Shown here piece by piece: positions 21,702 through 31,692 of a stretch of DNA of 64,000 nt. Each line of letters begins with the position of its first letter. Positions within the stretch are counted from its first letter, which is position 1. Under the pieces are notes generated by a model. The model had not been told where the DNA came from and did not search any database. It saw only the letters and a program-made list of their open reading frames with translations. A program made the position numbers and the translations under genes. Source of the DNA: Mucilaginibacter sp. (GTDB lineage Bacteria; Bacteroidota; Bacteroidia; Sphingobacteriales; Sphingobacteriaceae); the NCBI GenBank assembly GCA_028288085.1, contig JAQBOK010000381.1, positions 1-64,000 on the forward strand, written 5' to 3'.

Positions 21702-24482
21702 TCAGCTACCTCTGCGACCACCACCGAAGCCTTTGTAACCACCCCCATGTTCTCCTCTGCCGCGGGATGCACTCCCGGTAAATTTTTGCAAACGCATTGT
21801 GAACGAAAGCATAAAATATCGCCCCAGCCTGTTGATTCTTGTATCAATAATCTGGCTGCCGCTTACTGAGCGGGTAATCCCCTTGTTTTCATCAAACAGG
21901 TCAAAGGCCTGGAACCGGAGTGAGGCAATATGTTTTTTCAAAAACTGGTATTCAAGATAGGTGCTTAGCAGGGTTGGGTTGGCATTTATGGTGCTGCTAA
22001 AACCTTTATTGATGGTTTGGGTAAGATCATAGCCCAATATAAGATCATACCAAAAATAGTTGCGACCATCCAGCCCTAATGTCCATGTACGGGCATTGGT
22101 ATTAATAGATGACGGCAAACTGTAACTGGTATTATTAATGCTGTAGTTGGCGCTTATTTCACTATCCATCACACTGTCCAGGTCCACACGTAATTTGGCC
22201 CCCTGGCTAAATACCCAGTTTTTGCCCACATTACGCTGATCTTCGATGTATGATATGTTATTGTTGAAATTAGCGCTTCCGTTAACACTTACAGTGTATT
22301 GGCGGTTGTCAAAAGGTTTTGAAAATGAATAGTTACCACTACCTGAATAATAGCCGTTGGTGTTTATATAGTGGGTTTCCTGTATAGTGCCCTTTGAACT
22401 GGCGCTTCCTGGTTGTTCATTATCAACTGGTTGAGTATTGGCTACTATCTGGTCCTGTACGGTGTTAAAAGAAAAGTTGGTAAACAGGGAGTTACCGCTT
22501 TTTATATCAAACTCATTATAACGTATATTGATGGTATTGCTGAAGGACGGTTTTAGATCGGGGTTTCCGAAAATTTCGTTCTGCGGGTTTGAATAGTCTG
22601 GCTGTAACTGTAGTTGCGCAAAACCCGGCTGACTGCTATTGCCGCTGTAATTAACCGTGAACGTGTGGTTTTTGGCAAAATTATATACAAACCTGGCTGT
22701 TGGCACCCAATTGAATGTATTTGTTGAGGTATGAAAATCGTGCGATTCGCCAGTTAATGTATTTGGTTGTGCAGATAACCCTATGGTGTAATTGTATTTT
22801 GGTTTGATGCCCCGCAGGTTTAAACCAAAACGGTTGCTGATAAACTGATAATTATATAAAGTACTTAACGAGTCTACATAGGTTTTAACATCGGTGAGGG
22901 GATCTATACGGTAGTTGTAGCGATTATTATCAGTATTAGCATAACTGTAGGTATAACTTCCCTCCAGGTAAGTTGTTTTACCAATAGGTTCGATATAGGA
23001 AAGATGAACATTAAACTTGTCTGAATTGCTGTAGGTATTTATTTGCTGATATAAGGGTGTAATTACCGTATCCTGAACTGTGGTGTATTGGTCATTTAGC
23101 CCTTGTGTATTTTTTGAATAACTATAAGCTGCGTTTATGCTGAAATTGCGGCCCTTTTTGTGAAATTTATGGTTATAAAGTACAGTGGCCCCTCCGCTTG
23201 GTGCGGTGGAATTGGTGAGCGAAAGTTCATTACCATTAACTATGGTATTGTTACGCACATTACTAAATATGTCCGAATTATTGTCATTGGTGGAACCGTA
23301 AGAGAAATTGGGATTTATTTTCAGATAGTTCAGCGTGTCGATCTTGTATTCCATATTAAAATCAAAGCGATGGTTAACGCTACGATTCATATCATTGGAA
23401 TTATCATTGTTAATTAGCGCGCCCGACTGGAAAAGATTTTGCTGCTGGGTGATAGTGGTAGTGTTTTTGTCTTTATCGGCAAAACTATAGCTACCATAAA
23501 CGGTTATTTTTTTGCCCCAATCATCCCTGTAGTTAAACCCAAGGGATTTGTTATCAGTAATGCCGTTTGCTGTGCTCACACCAGAACTGGCCCCCCCGCC
23601 AGATCCTTTGCCCGCACGCCCCCCGCTTCCACCGGCAGGGTTTAGGTTGAAAGCATTGGTATTGGTGTTGTTCGCGGTGCCTATCAGCGATATTTGCTGA
23701 TCATCGTTAAAGGCGTTCGCCGAAAGGCGGGCCAGGTATCTGTCATCATCGCCCACACCTGCCGTTGCCTGCCCGAACTGGCCGTGCCGCTTGCCTTTTT
23801 GTATAGTGATGTTCAATATTTTATCAGGGTCGCCGGTTTTTATACCCGTTAAATTAGCCTGATCGCCATAGTCATCAATTACCTGTATGCTCTCTACAAT
23901 ATCTGCAGGTAAATTTTGTGTGGCTGTTTGCACATCGCCAGTAAAATAGTCCTTACCGTCCACACGTACCTTGGTTACCTGCTTACCATGTGCAGTAACA
24001 TTCCCATCCTTATCAACACTTACCCCCGGTAACTTTTTAAGCAATTCTTCTACAGGCGAACCTTCGCGCACTTTATAGGCGCTGGCTTTATATTCTATGG
24101 TGTCTTCCCTTACGGATATAGGGTTAACATCAGTAATGTTAACAGTTTTCAATATATTGGATTGCGACTTTAGTTTGATTGGATCAAGTTTAATAGCTTT
24201 GGTATCATTATCCATTTCATAACGCCTTGTAATGGCTTGATAGCCGAGGCTGGTAATAGTTAATTTGAAGTTTTTAGAGATAACCCCCTGAAAAACAAAT
24301 GACCCATTTGGGTTTGTTGCCACAACGGCGCTATCCTTAGGTGAAATAAGTTTTATATTGGCGCCGGGAATTGTTACACCGGTACTGTCTGTAACAGTAC
24401 CGTATACATCACGTGGTTGTTGGGCAAAAGCTGTTTGCAGTAGCAAAAAAGTCAATAAAAAGGATAGTATATATTTCACCAC
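21702..24482 (-). CDS. TonB-dependent receptor-like outer-membrane beta-barrel protein with CarboxypepD_reg-like N-terminus
   Basis: VYGTVTDSTGVTIPGANIKLIS, EELLKKLPGVSVDKDGNVTAHGKQVTKVRVDGKDYF, NLPADIVESIQVIDDYGDQANLTG. Confidence 0.9.
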   Translation of the reverse strand: MVKYILSFLLTFLLLQTAFAQQPRDVYGTVTDSTGVTIPGANIKLISPKDSAVVATNPNGSFVFQGVISKNFKLTITSLGYQAITRRYEMDNDTKAIKLDPIKLKSQSNILKTVNITDVNPISVREDTIEYKASAYKVREGSPVEELLKKLPGVSVDKDGNVTAHGKQVTKVRVDGKDYFTGDVQTATQNLPADIVESIQVIDDYGDQANLTGIKTGDPDKILNITIQKGKRHGQFGQATAGVGDDDRYLARLSANAFNDDQQISLIGTANNTNTNAFNLNPAGGSGGRAGKGSGGGASSGVSTANGITDNKSLGFNYRDDWGKKITVYGSYSFADKDKNTTTITQQQNLFQSGALINNDNSNDMNRSVNHRFDFNMEYKIDTLNYLKINPNFSYGSTNDNNSDIFSNVRNNTIVNGNELSLTNSTAPSGGATVLYNHKFHKKGRNFSINAAYSYSKNTQGLNDQYTTVQDTVITPLYQQINTYSNSDKFNVHLSYIEPIGKTTYLEGSYTYSYANTDNNRYNYRIDPLTDVKTYVDSLSTLYNYQFISNRFGLNLRGIKPKYNYTIGLSAQPNTLTGESHDFHTSTNTFNWVPTARFVYNFAKNHTFTVNYSGNSSQPGFAQLQLQPDYSNPQNEIFGNPDLKPSFSNTINIRYNEFDIKSGNSLFTNFSFNTVQDQIVANTQPVDNEQPGSASSKGTIQETHYINTNGYYSGSGNYSFSKPFDNRQYTVSVNGSANFNNNISYIEDQRNVGKNWVFSQGAKLRVDLDSVMDSEISANYSINNTSYSLPSSINTNARTWTLGLDGRNYFWYDLILGYDLTQTINKGFSSTINANPTLLSTYLEYQFLKKHIASLRFQAFDLFDENKGITRSVSGSQIIDTRINRLGRYFMLSFTMRLQKFTGSASRGRGEHGGGYKGFGGGRRGS

Positions 24483-24607
24483 AGGAATTATTTAAACGCT
24501 ATTGACTATGAATATATATTTAAGTTTAACGCGTTTTTCAATGTCATACAATTGTTGCATTAATGCCTAATTGATGATTAAACTTGTAGTCTGTAAAAAT
24601 TCAATTT

Positions 24608-25171
24608 ATGTCAGCATTAAACGATAATTTACCTTATAAACCGGTCAGTTTTTCTGAGACTGTAATAACAGAACTGATGATACCTTCCTACTCAAACTTT
24701 GGCGGAAAGATACATGGGGGTATTTTATTATCGCTGATGGATAAGGTAGCATATGTATGCGCTGCCAAACATGCCGGCAATTATTGTGTAACTGCCTCAA
24801 TAGATACCGTGGACTTTTTACAGCCCGTAGAGGTTGGCGATCTGGTATCTTTGATGGCATCGGTTAATTATGTTGGCAAAACTTCGCTGGTGGTAGGTAT
24901 CCGGGTGATATCAGAAAATATTAAAACTAACCAGGTTCATCATACCAATACCAGCTATTTTACCATGGTGGCAAAAGATGAGCAAGATCGCCCGGTGCAA
25001 GTACCCGGATTAATACTGGAACACCGCAAACATGTAAGGCGCTTTATAGAAGCCCGGAAACGTAAACAAATAAAGCAAAATTATAAACATGAAGTTGATG
25101 AGATAGAGATGCCGGATAATGAAGAGCTATGTGCGCAAATGCTTGTTGGAGAGCGTTGTATAATAGCGTGA
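24608..25171 (+). CDS. Acyl-CoA thioesterase (hotdog fold)
   Basis: ELMIPSYSNFGGKIHGGILLSLMDKVAYVCAAKHAGNYCVTASIDTVDFLQPVEVGDLV. Confidence 0.9.
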   Translation: MSALNDNLPYKPVSFSETVITELMIPSYSNFGGKIHGGILLSLMDKVAYVCAAKHAGNYCVTASIDTVDFLQPVEVGDLVSLMASVNYVGKTSLVVGIRVISENIKTNQVHHTNTSYFTMVAKDEQDRPVQVPGLILEHRKHVRRFIEARKRKQIKQNYKHEVDEIEMPDNEELCAQMLVGERCIIA

Positions 25172-25232
25172 TAGAATATAAATTTGATGGTTTTGTTACA
25201 AACCTGGTGAAGGTTTCACCGTATTAAGTAAA

Positions 25233-27149
25233 ATGAAGGTTTTTATAGGATTGCTATTGATGCTATTGATACATAGTGGAACCTTTGCCCAAACGGCATT
25301 GCCGCCCTCATCATTTAAAAACCCCGGAATTTCTGCACAAAACACTATTGATCATCTGAATGATATTGCCTACAATATTTATCTTGAGGCGCCTGATTCA
25401 GCAAGATTAATTGCCGAGAGAGCGCTTCTGCTTGCGGAAAAATCAAAGTACCAGGAAGGTATTGGCCAGAGTTTTCTCAATATAGGTTATGCCTATTGGT
25501 CGCAATCATATTACCCTATAGCGTTGTTTTATCTTAACAAAGCTATAACAGATTTACCGAAGGATAGGCCTTTGCTTATTGCAGATTGCTACCATATAAC
25601 CGGCCGCACTTATGCAGATCTGGGTAACTATACAGAAGCATTTAAGAACTTAGACCAGTCAGAGCGATTTGCAGGAAATGATCCCGGTAGGCTGGCTGAA
25701 GTGCACAGCGAAAGATCATACGTTTATATGCATCTTAAGAACTATGAACTGGCCATCAAAGAAATTAGCCAGGCATTGGTGCTTAATAAAAGTGCTAAAG
25801 ACCAACGTAATACCGCTGTTTTATATGGGCGATTAAGCAGCATTTACCGATACAAAAAGGAATATAAGGCCGCACTTAGTTATTCAGATACAACTTTCCG
25901 GATGAGCACAACTATACATAATAACAGGTTACGCGCTATTACTTATGTAGATTATGCCCGGATATATATTGAGTTGCACAATTTTGATAAAGCAATTGTA
26001 TATGCCGAAAGGGGTGTCGCTCTTGGAGATAGTATAGGGGTGGTTTATGCCATATCATCTGCTTACAGGGCATTAATTACCAGTTACGAGCAGAAAAATG
26101 ATCTGAAACAAGTAATGGCCTTTCAGAAAAAATATAATAGTATACAAGATAGCCTGAATAATTTCAACAAAATAAAGAATGCCGAACTGATACAGGACTA
26201 TTTCGCATTAAATGCACAACTCAATAAAATAGCTTTAACTGATCGTAATAACCAGGATATTAAGGCTAAAGTGGAAATGCAAAGAACAATTATCATTTCG
26301 CTTTCCTTATCGCTTTTAATAGTGGTAGCGTTACTATCAGTAACCTATTATTTTTATAAGCAGAAAAAGTTATTGAATAATAAATTACAGCTTCAACACG
26401 AGGCGCTGCTTAATCAAAAACAGCTTATTGAAGCACAAACAGCCAACCTGGAAACTATTAGTAAAATAAAGGATAAGCTACTGGCTGTGATAGGGCATGA
26501 TCTGCGCACGCCGCTTGCTAATTTGCGCAATATTGTAGAAATGTTTGAGGTTGAATATATATCAACCGAAGAGGTGAACTGGTTGATGAAGGATGTAAAC
26601 TCTTTGGTGAAAAGTGCCGAATTAACCCTATCAAATCTGATGGAATGGGCCGGAAGCCATATTAAAGGAAGAGGCATTAATTCTTCACGCCTGGATATAT
26701 TTTTGATTGGGGTTGAAATGGAACAGACATTTAATCATGCCCTGCAACGCAAATGTATAGAGTTTGTAAATCATGCTAGCCCGGGACTATCCGTACTTGC
26801 TGATGAGAACCATATCAAGGTAGTATTACGCAACCTGATAAGTAATGCTATCAAGTTTACTAACACAAACGGCTGTATAAAGCTAAACTCAACTTACGAA
26901 GAGAATAAAGTGATCATTAGTGTGGAGGATAACGGAAAAGGCATGAGTGCAGAAGAGATAGGCATGTTATTTTACTTACAAACCCATTTTTCTCACCCCG
27001 GAACATTAGGAGAAAATGGTACCGGTATAGGTTTGCTATTGTGTAAAGAACTTGTAGAATTAAATGGAGGGAAGCTATGGATAACATCTGTGCCGGGTAA
27101 AGGCAGCAAATTCTATTTTAGTTTGCCCCTAAACACGGAGTACGCATAG
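25233..27149 (+). CDS. TPR-containing sensor histidine kinase
   Basis: N-terminal signal and TPRs, TM, AVIGHDLRTPLANLRNIVEMF (HisKA), NLISNAIKFTN...DNGKGM...GTGIGLLLCKELVELNGG (HATPase). Confidence 0.9.
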   Translation: MKVFIGLLLMLLIHSGTFAQTALPPSSFKNPGISAQNTIDHLNDIAYNIYLEAPDSARLIAERALLLAEKSKYQEGIGQSFLNIGYAYWSQSYYPIALFYLNKAITDLPKDRPLLIADCYHITGRTYADLGNYTEAFKNLDQSERFAGNDPGRLAEVHSERSYVYMHLKNYELAIKEISQALVLNKSAKDQRNTAVLYGRLSSIYRYKKEYKAALSYSDTTFRMSTTIHNNRLRAITYVDYARIYIELHNFDKAIVYAERGVALGDSIGVVYAISSAYRALITSYEQKNDLKQVMAFQKKYNSIQDSLNNFNKIKNAELIQDYFALNAQLNKIALTDRNNQDIKAKVEMQRTIIISLSLSLLIVVALLSVTYYFYKQKKLLNNKLQLQHEALLNQKQLIEAQTANLETISKIKDKLLAVIGHDLRTPLANLRNIVEMFEVEYISTEEVNWLMKDVNSLVKSAELTLSNLMEWAGSHIKGRGINSSRLDIFLIGVEMEQTFNHALQRKCIEFVNHASPGLSVLADENHIKVVLRNLISNAIKFTNTNGCIKLNSTYEENKVIISVEDNGKGMSAEEIGMLFYLQTHFSHPGTLGENGTGIGLLLCKELVELNGGKLWITSVPGKGSKFYFSLPLNTEYA

Positions 27150-27159
27150 TTAGCATCAT

Positions 27160-27570
27160 CTATATTATACTTTGAAACTCTTTTCCTGCTATTGAAAGGA
27201 TCGTTTCCCGATACATGGGTTTCACTAAAAAACCTTTTACATATTTATTTTTTTTTGACTCATCCCAATCACGTTTATCAATTGAAGAAGAGAGTAAATA
27301 AATATTGATCTGCATTTTTACTTCCTCGCTGAAATCTTTATATTGTTCCAAAAACTGCCAGCCGGTAAGCGTAGGCATATTAAGGTCAAGGAAAAGTATA
27401 GTGTGCTCAGAATTTCTATTGAAATTATTTTTTATGAATAACAGCCCTTCCTCGGGAGCAGTAAATATTTTCATATCCACCTCGCCAAGCGTGTTTTTGA
27501 GTGTCATTTTGCATATCATATTATTAGTTGGATCATCGTCCACAATAATATATTTTAATTGATTATTCAT
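27160..27570 (-). CDS. Response regulator receiver protein, single REC domain
   Basis: MNNQLKYIIVDDDPTNNMICKMTLKNTLGEVD...TILFLDLNMPTLTGWQFLEQY...KPMY. Close paralog of 28403..28801; internal start at 27570. Confidence 0.85.
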   Translation of the reverse strand: MNNQLKYIIVDDDPTNNMICKMTLKNTLGEVDMKIFTAPEEGLLFIKNNFNRNSEHTILFLDLNMPTLTGWQFLEQYKDFSEEVKMQINIYLLSSSIDKRDWDESKKNKYVKGFLVKPMYRETILSIAGKEFQSII

Positions 27571-27975
27571 ACCATACCATAAATTGTAAATCATTTCCTT
27601 ATTCGCAGTACTTTGAATATTTGTTTTTTTACCAGGAATTTCCATTTATGTTTATACCACATATAACCCGGTGCCTTTTCCTATAAAGTTAGTGTGAAAT
27701 TGTATATACAAACCGGAAGCCCGTTCGTCGTTCTTTTTTAAGATCGATGCCCATTCTATTGTCCATAAAGATAAATTCGAATTGTTTACAATAGGGCTCT
27801 TGATTTCAACAATATAACAGATCAGCTGCCGTCGATATTTAACCCTATTTGAGACGGGGTTTTAAAAAATGCTGTGCGAAAAATGTTTTAAAATCAAATT
27901 TATCTCCGGTCATCTTCAAATATCAGGCTTGTTATGCCGGCCTGTTTGTCGTTAACCAATTCAGAAAAACCAATT
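27571..27975 (-). pseudogene. Decayed histidine kinase C-terminal region, paralogous to 28798..31251
   Basis: Minus-strand frames give VGFSELVNDKQAGITSLIFEDD and FEFIFMDNRMGIDLKKNDERASGLYIQFHTNFIGKGTGLYVV. These align with VCFSELIDDIRISILNLINKDD and IELIFTDNGLGIDLQKRGGQIFGLYKRFHTNIEGKGMGLFMV of the intact kinase, with stops and frameshifts. Confidence 0.85.
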
Positions 27976-28153
27976 AGTATTAGGTAAACGCAATATAACA
28001 TTTAATATTTTGATAATCTACAACTTACAAAAATAAATTTAATCAAGATTTAATAATTTAATCATTGTTTAAACAAATAAAGGCAGGGCATGTATAATAT
28101 TAATCATACAAACATTTTTTATACTATCACGGTTATTAAAATAAACAAATTAC

Positions 28154-28348
28154 ATGAAAAAGATAATTTTATTACTATTGCTATGCGCCTTTGGAGCAAC
28201 TGCATTTGCGCAAACCGTTGTTAAAAAAGAAGACAAGGTAAAAAGAACGTCAACGCTGCCCCAAAAGGTGCACAATACCTTCCACAAGCACAAGCATTAT
28301 AATGGGTACAAAGTAAAACACATAAAGAAAGTAGAAAAGGCCAGTTAA
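28154..28348 (+). CDS. Small secreted Lys/His-rich peptide
   Basis: 64 aa: signal peptide MKKIILLLLLCAFGATAFAQ plus mature TVVKKEDKVKRTSTLPQKVHNTFHKHKHYNGYKVKHIKKVEKAS. Confidence 0.6.
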   Translation: MKKIILLLLLCAFGATAFAQTVVKKEDKVKRTSTLPQKVHNTFHKHKHYNGYKVKHIKKVEKAS

Positions 28349-28402
28349 TGAAATTGCATAAAAAGAGAAGGGAAATGACTGAGGATTCATATCCCTCTTT
28401 TT

Positions 28403-28801
28403 TTAGTCATAAAATTCTTTTTCTGCTATAGAAGTAATGGTTTTAGAATCAAGTGGTTTTGATATAAAGCCTTTAACGTATATATTATCTTTCGCTTTAT
28501 CCTTATCCCGTTGGTCAATGGAAGAAGTAAGCAAATAAATATGGATCTGTTTTTTTAATTCTTCATTGAATTTTCCATATTCTTCTAAAAACTCCCAACC
28601 AGTAAGTGTTGGCATGTTCAGATCAAGAAAAAGTACGGTGTGACTTTGAACATATTTATTTTGTATAAATTCAAGTCCATCTTCAGGATGTGTAAAGGTT
28701 TTAATATCCACTTCACCCAGGGCGGTTTTTATGATAATACTATAAATCGTGTTATTAAGCGGATCATCATCCACAATAATATATTTTAAGCCGGCATTCA
28801 T
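28403..28801 (-). CDS. Response regulator receiver protein, single REC domain
   Basis: MNAGLKYIIVDDDPLNNTIYS...LFLDLNMPTLTGWEFLEEY...KPLD; ATG overlaps the kinase stop (ATGA). Confidence 0.88.
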   Translation of the reverse strand: MNAGLKYIIVDDDPLNNTIYSIIIKTALGEVDIKTFTHPEDGLEFIQNKYVQSHTVLFLDLNMPTLTGWEFLEEYGKFNEELKKQIHIYLLTSSIDQRDKDKAKDNIYVKGFISKPLDSKTITSIAEKEFYD

Positions 28802-31251
28802 ATTTCAAATTCAATTTTAAATTCTGTTCCGTTATTTTCCTCGCTTTTTAAACTTATTTCTCCTCCAAGAATCTTTACCTGTGTTTTTACCATGAACAAC
28901 CCCATGCCCTTTCCTTCTATATTGGTATGGAACCGCTTATATAAGCCAAATATTTGACCGCCTCTTTTTTGAAGATCAATACCTAATCCGTTGTCTGTAA
29001 AGATCAATTCGATCTTGTTTTTTACCAGGCTGCTTTTTATTTCAATAAGAGTATGAATATCGTGTCGACGGTATTTGACACTGTTTGAAATAAGATTAAA
29101 AAAAATACTGTACAGGTAGGGCTTTAAGGTTAAAAACTCATTAATGCCAGAAAAATCATATTTTATTTCTATATCATCTTTATTTATAAGATTCAGGATG
29201 CTGATCCTTATATCGTCAATCAGTTCAGAAAAACATACTATTTCTTTGACCTCTTTAATTTCGCTTTTTACTTGTAAAATATGGTTAAGATCATTTACCA
29301 CCTCGTCAAGCTTTATAATAGATGTGTTGATACCCCTGCTAAGGGTTTCTTTATCTTCTGCACTCAAGCCTGTCTCGTTAAGGGCACTTGAAGCGCCAAT
29401 GATATTGGCTACCGGGGCACGCAAGTTGTGAGAAATAATATAGGCGAATTGTTCAAGGTCATTATTTCGTTGTAATAGCTCATTTACCATTTTTATACGC
29501 GCTATTTCGGCCAGCTTTAATTCAGCAGCCCGCTTTTCTTTTTCCTTGTTTTGGAACGAGAGCTCCTTATTGGCTATGGTTAATTCAGCAGCCCGCTTTT
29601 CTTTCTCCTTGTTTTGGAACGAGAGCTCTTGGTTTGCAATAGTTAGTTCAATTGCCCTTTTTTCTTTTTCTTTGTTTTGAAACCAAAGTTCTTCGTTAGC
29701 AATTACTAATTCAGCCGCCCTTTTTCCTTTCTCCTTGTTTTGGAATAAAAGCTCTTTATTAGCGATGACTAACTCGGCTGCACGTTTTTCTTTTTCTTCG
29801 CTTTGAAAAGAAAGTTCATCGTTAGCAACATCCAATTCAGCAGCCCGTTTCCCTTTCTCTTCGTTTTGAAACGAAAGCTCTTTATTTGCGATCACTAATT
29901 CTGCGGCCCTTTTTCCTTTCTCGTTGTTTTGAAATAAAAGTTCTTTGTTTGCGACGATTAACTCTGCCGCCCGTTTTTCTTTTTCTTCGCTTTGAAAGGA
30001 AAGCTCATAGTTGGCAACATCCAATTCAGCAGCACGTTTTCCTTTCTCTTCGTTTTGAAATGAAAGCTCTTTATTAGCGATCACTAACTCAGCAGCCCTT
30101 TTTCCTTTCTCATTGATTTGGAATAAGAGTTCTTTGTTTGCTACGATTAACTCTGCTGCGCGTTTTTCTTTTTCTTCGCTTTGAAACAAAAGTTCATCGT
30201 TGGCTACATCCAACTCAGCCGCCCTCTTTTCTTTTTCTTCGTTTTGAAACAAAAGCTCTTTATTGGCGATGGTTAACTCAGCCGCCCTCTTTTCTTTTTC
30301 TTCGTTTTGAAACAAAAGCTCTTTATTGGCGATGGTTAACTCGGCAGCCCGTTTTCCTTTCTCTTCGTTTTGAAACGAAAGCTCTTTATTGGCGATCACT
30401 AATTCAGCCGCCCTTTTTCCTTTCTCATTGTTTTGGAATAAAAGTTCTTTGTTTGCAACTACCAACTCAGCAGCCCGTTTTCCTTTCTCTTCGTTTTGAA
30501 ATGAAAGTTCATCGTTGGCCACACCCAACTCGGCAGCCCGTTTTCCTTTCTCTTCGTTTTGGAACCAAAGCTCTTGGTTAGCGATTACTAATTCAGCCGC
30601 CCTTTTTCTTTTCTCGTTATTTTGGAATAAATATTTACCTGCAACAATCAACAAAAGAATAGTGAACCATGCCATCAAAATAATTATAAACATTGAAAAC
30701 CGGTTAAATTCGGTCTCATTACGCGCGTTTATTTGTTTTCGTTGTTTAAGCAAAACCCCCTCGTCCTGCTGAATAGCATTGGCTATTTGACGAATACGAT
30801 CGGTATTATATTTCCCTTCCCTGGTAGAAGCATATGCTATAGCCGTTGCCAATCCTTGTTTGCTTCTTATTTCAACAGTTTTGAATGAAAAATTCAACAA
30901 CCTGTGTATATAAAAATTAAGCGAATCTATGCGCCCTTGTTGTACAGGATTGTCCCGGGTAAGTTGTCTGATTTGCCTGATATAGACGAAAGCCGTTTTT
31001 TTTGCAGAAATTAAAGGTTCGAGAAATATACTGTCATTAGTAATTATAAAGCTGCTCGAAGCGGTTTGTATATCTTTAGTAATTAAACGTATGTTAGCAG
31101 ACTGGTTAATAACCTGCTCTGTGTGTTGCACCCACTTTTCAGAATCAAACAGCTTTTGCTTGCTCTTATAAACATCATACCCCAATACCCCGTTGATTGC
31201 CAGAATGGTAATAGAGAATATAATGATTTTTTGACTAATGCTGATTTTCAT
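28798..31251 (-). CDS. CHASE3-like sensor histidine kinase with extended 21-aa coiled-coil repeats
   Basis: Two TMs flanking a CHASE3-like region, 17 to 18 repeats of NEEKGKRAAELVIANKELSFQ, then FAYIISHNLRAPVANIIG (HisKA) and NLISNSVKYRR...DNGLGIDLQK...GKGMGLFMVK. Confidence 0.92.
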   Translation of the reverse strand: MKISISQKIIIFSITILAINGVLGYDVYKSKQKLFDSEKWVQHTEQVINQSANIRLITKDIQTASSSFIITNDSIFLEPLISAKKTAFVYIRQIRQLTRDNPVQQGRIDSLNFYIHRLLNFSFKTVEIRSKQGLATAIAYASTREGKYNTDRIRQIANAIQQDEGVLLKQRKQINARNETEFNRFSMFIIILMAWFTILLLIVAGKYLFQNNEKRKRAAELVIANQELWFQNEEKGKRAAELGVANDELSFQNEEKGKRAAELVVANKELLFQNNEKGKRAAELVIANKELSFQNEEKGKRAAELTIANKELLFQNEEKEKRAAELTIANKELLFQNEEKEKRAAELDVANDELLFQSEEKEKRAAELIVANKELLFQINEKGKRAAELVIANKELSFQNEEKGKRAAELDVANYELSFQSEEKEKRAAELIVANKELLFQNNEKGKRAAELVIANKELSFQNEEKGKRAAELDVANDELSFQSEEKEKRAAELVIANKELLFQNKEKGKRAAELVIANEELWFQNKEKEKRAIELTIANQELSFQNKEKEKRAAELTIANKELSFQNKEKEKRAAELKLAEIARIKMVNELLQRNNDLEQFAYIISHNLRAPVANIIGASSALNETGLSAEDKETLSRGINTSIIKLDEVVNDLNHILQVKSEIKEVKEIVCFSELIDDIRISILNLINKDDIEIKYDFSGINEFLTLKPYLYSIFFNLISNSVKYRRHDIHTLIEIKSSLVKNKIELIFTDNGLGIDLQKRGGQIFGLYKRFHTNIEGKGMGLFMVKTQVKILGGEISLKSEENNGTEFKIEFEI
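29508..30640 (-). repeat. Tandem 63-bp (21-codon) repeats inside the kinase gene, about 17 full units and one partial
   Basis: Units counted in the translation (xxEKxKRAAELxxANxELxFQ). Units 8-10 and 11-13 form a near-identical 189-bp higher-order repeat. Confidence 0.92.
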
Positions 31252-31692
31252 ATTGGGTTTGAAGAGTAAAATTATTAATACATTCCATTTTTAGTTTTAT
31301 TAAACAGGCTTTCCATATTTACCAATAAAACTCCTATAGCTGTTAATGGAGTGGTATTGTGAAACTTATAGTTTGTTGATGATTAAGTGACAAATGCTTT
31401 ATAATGATTTAGGACAATTAGTTATTCTTTTAGAGAAATTGAAATACTCTCCAGTTTAAAACTTATAGGAATAATTATTGTTTTATATTTAACCATTAAT
31501 TATTTTTTTACCTTAAGCTTAATTTATTTAATTGATATAAGGCAATTAATATAGAAGGAGGCGGGTATTAATCTCACTAAGAAAAGATTTTTTTTAATTT
31601 GTAAAAATTGATAAAGAAGTACTATAGCTTTTATCAATGTAATTTATAATTTAGTGAACCCAATTATTTAGTGTAGCTCAAACACCAATCTG

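Noticed and set aside
29508-30640. Regular 63-bp periodicity considered as a CRISPR-like array
   Set aside because: The whole unit is repeated with no unique spacers and it lies in an intact coding frame; it is a protein repeat.
29886-30772. Plus-strand ORFs 29886..30077, 30138..30581 and 30515..30772 with repetitive LFLRFETK/PPSFLFLRFETKALY sequence
   Set aside because: They are antisense readings of the 63-bp repeats in the kinase gene; periodic open frames arise because the unit is a multiple of three.
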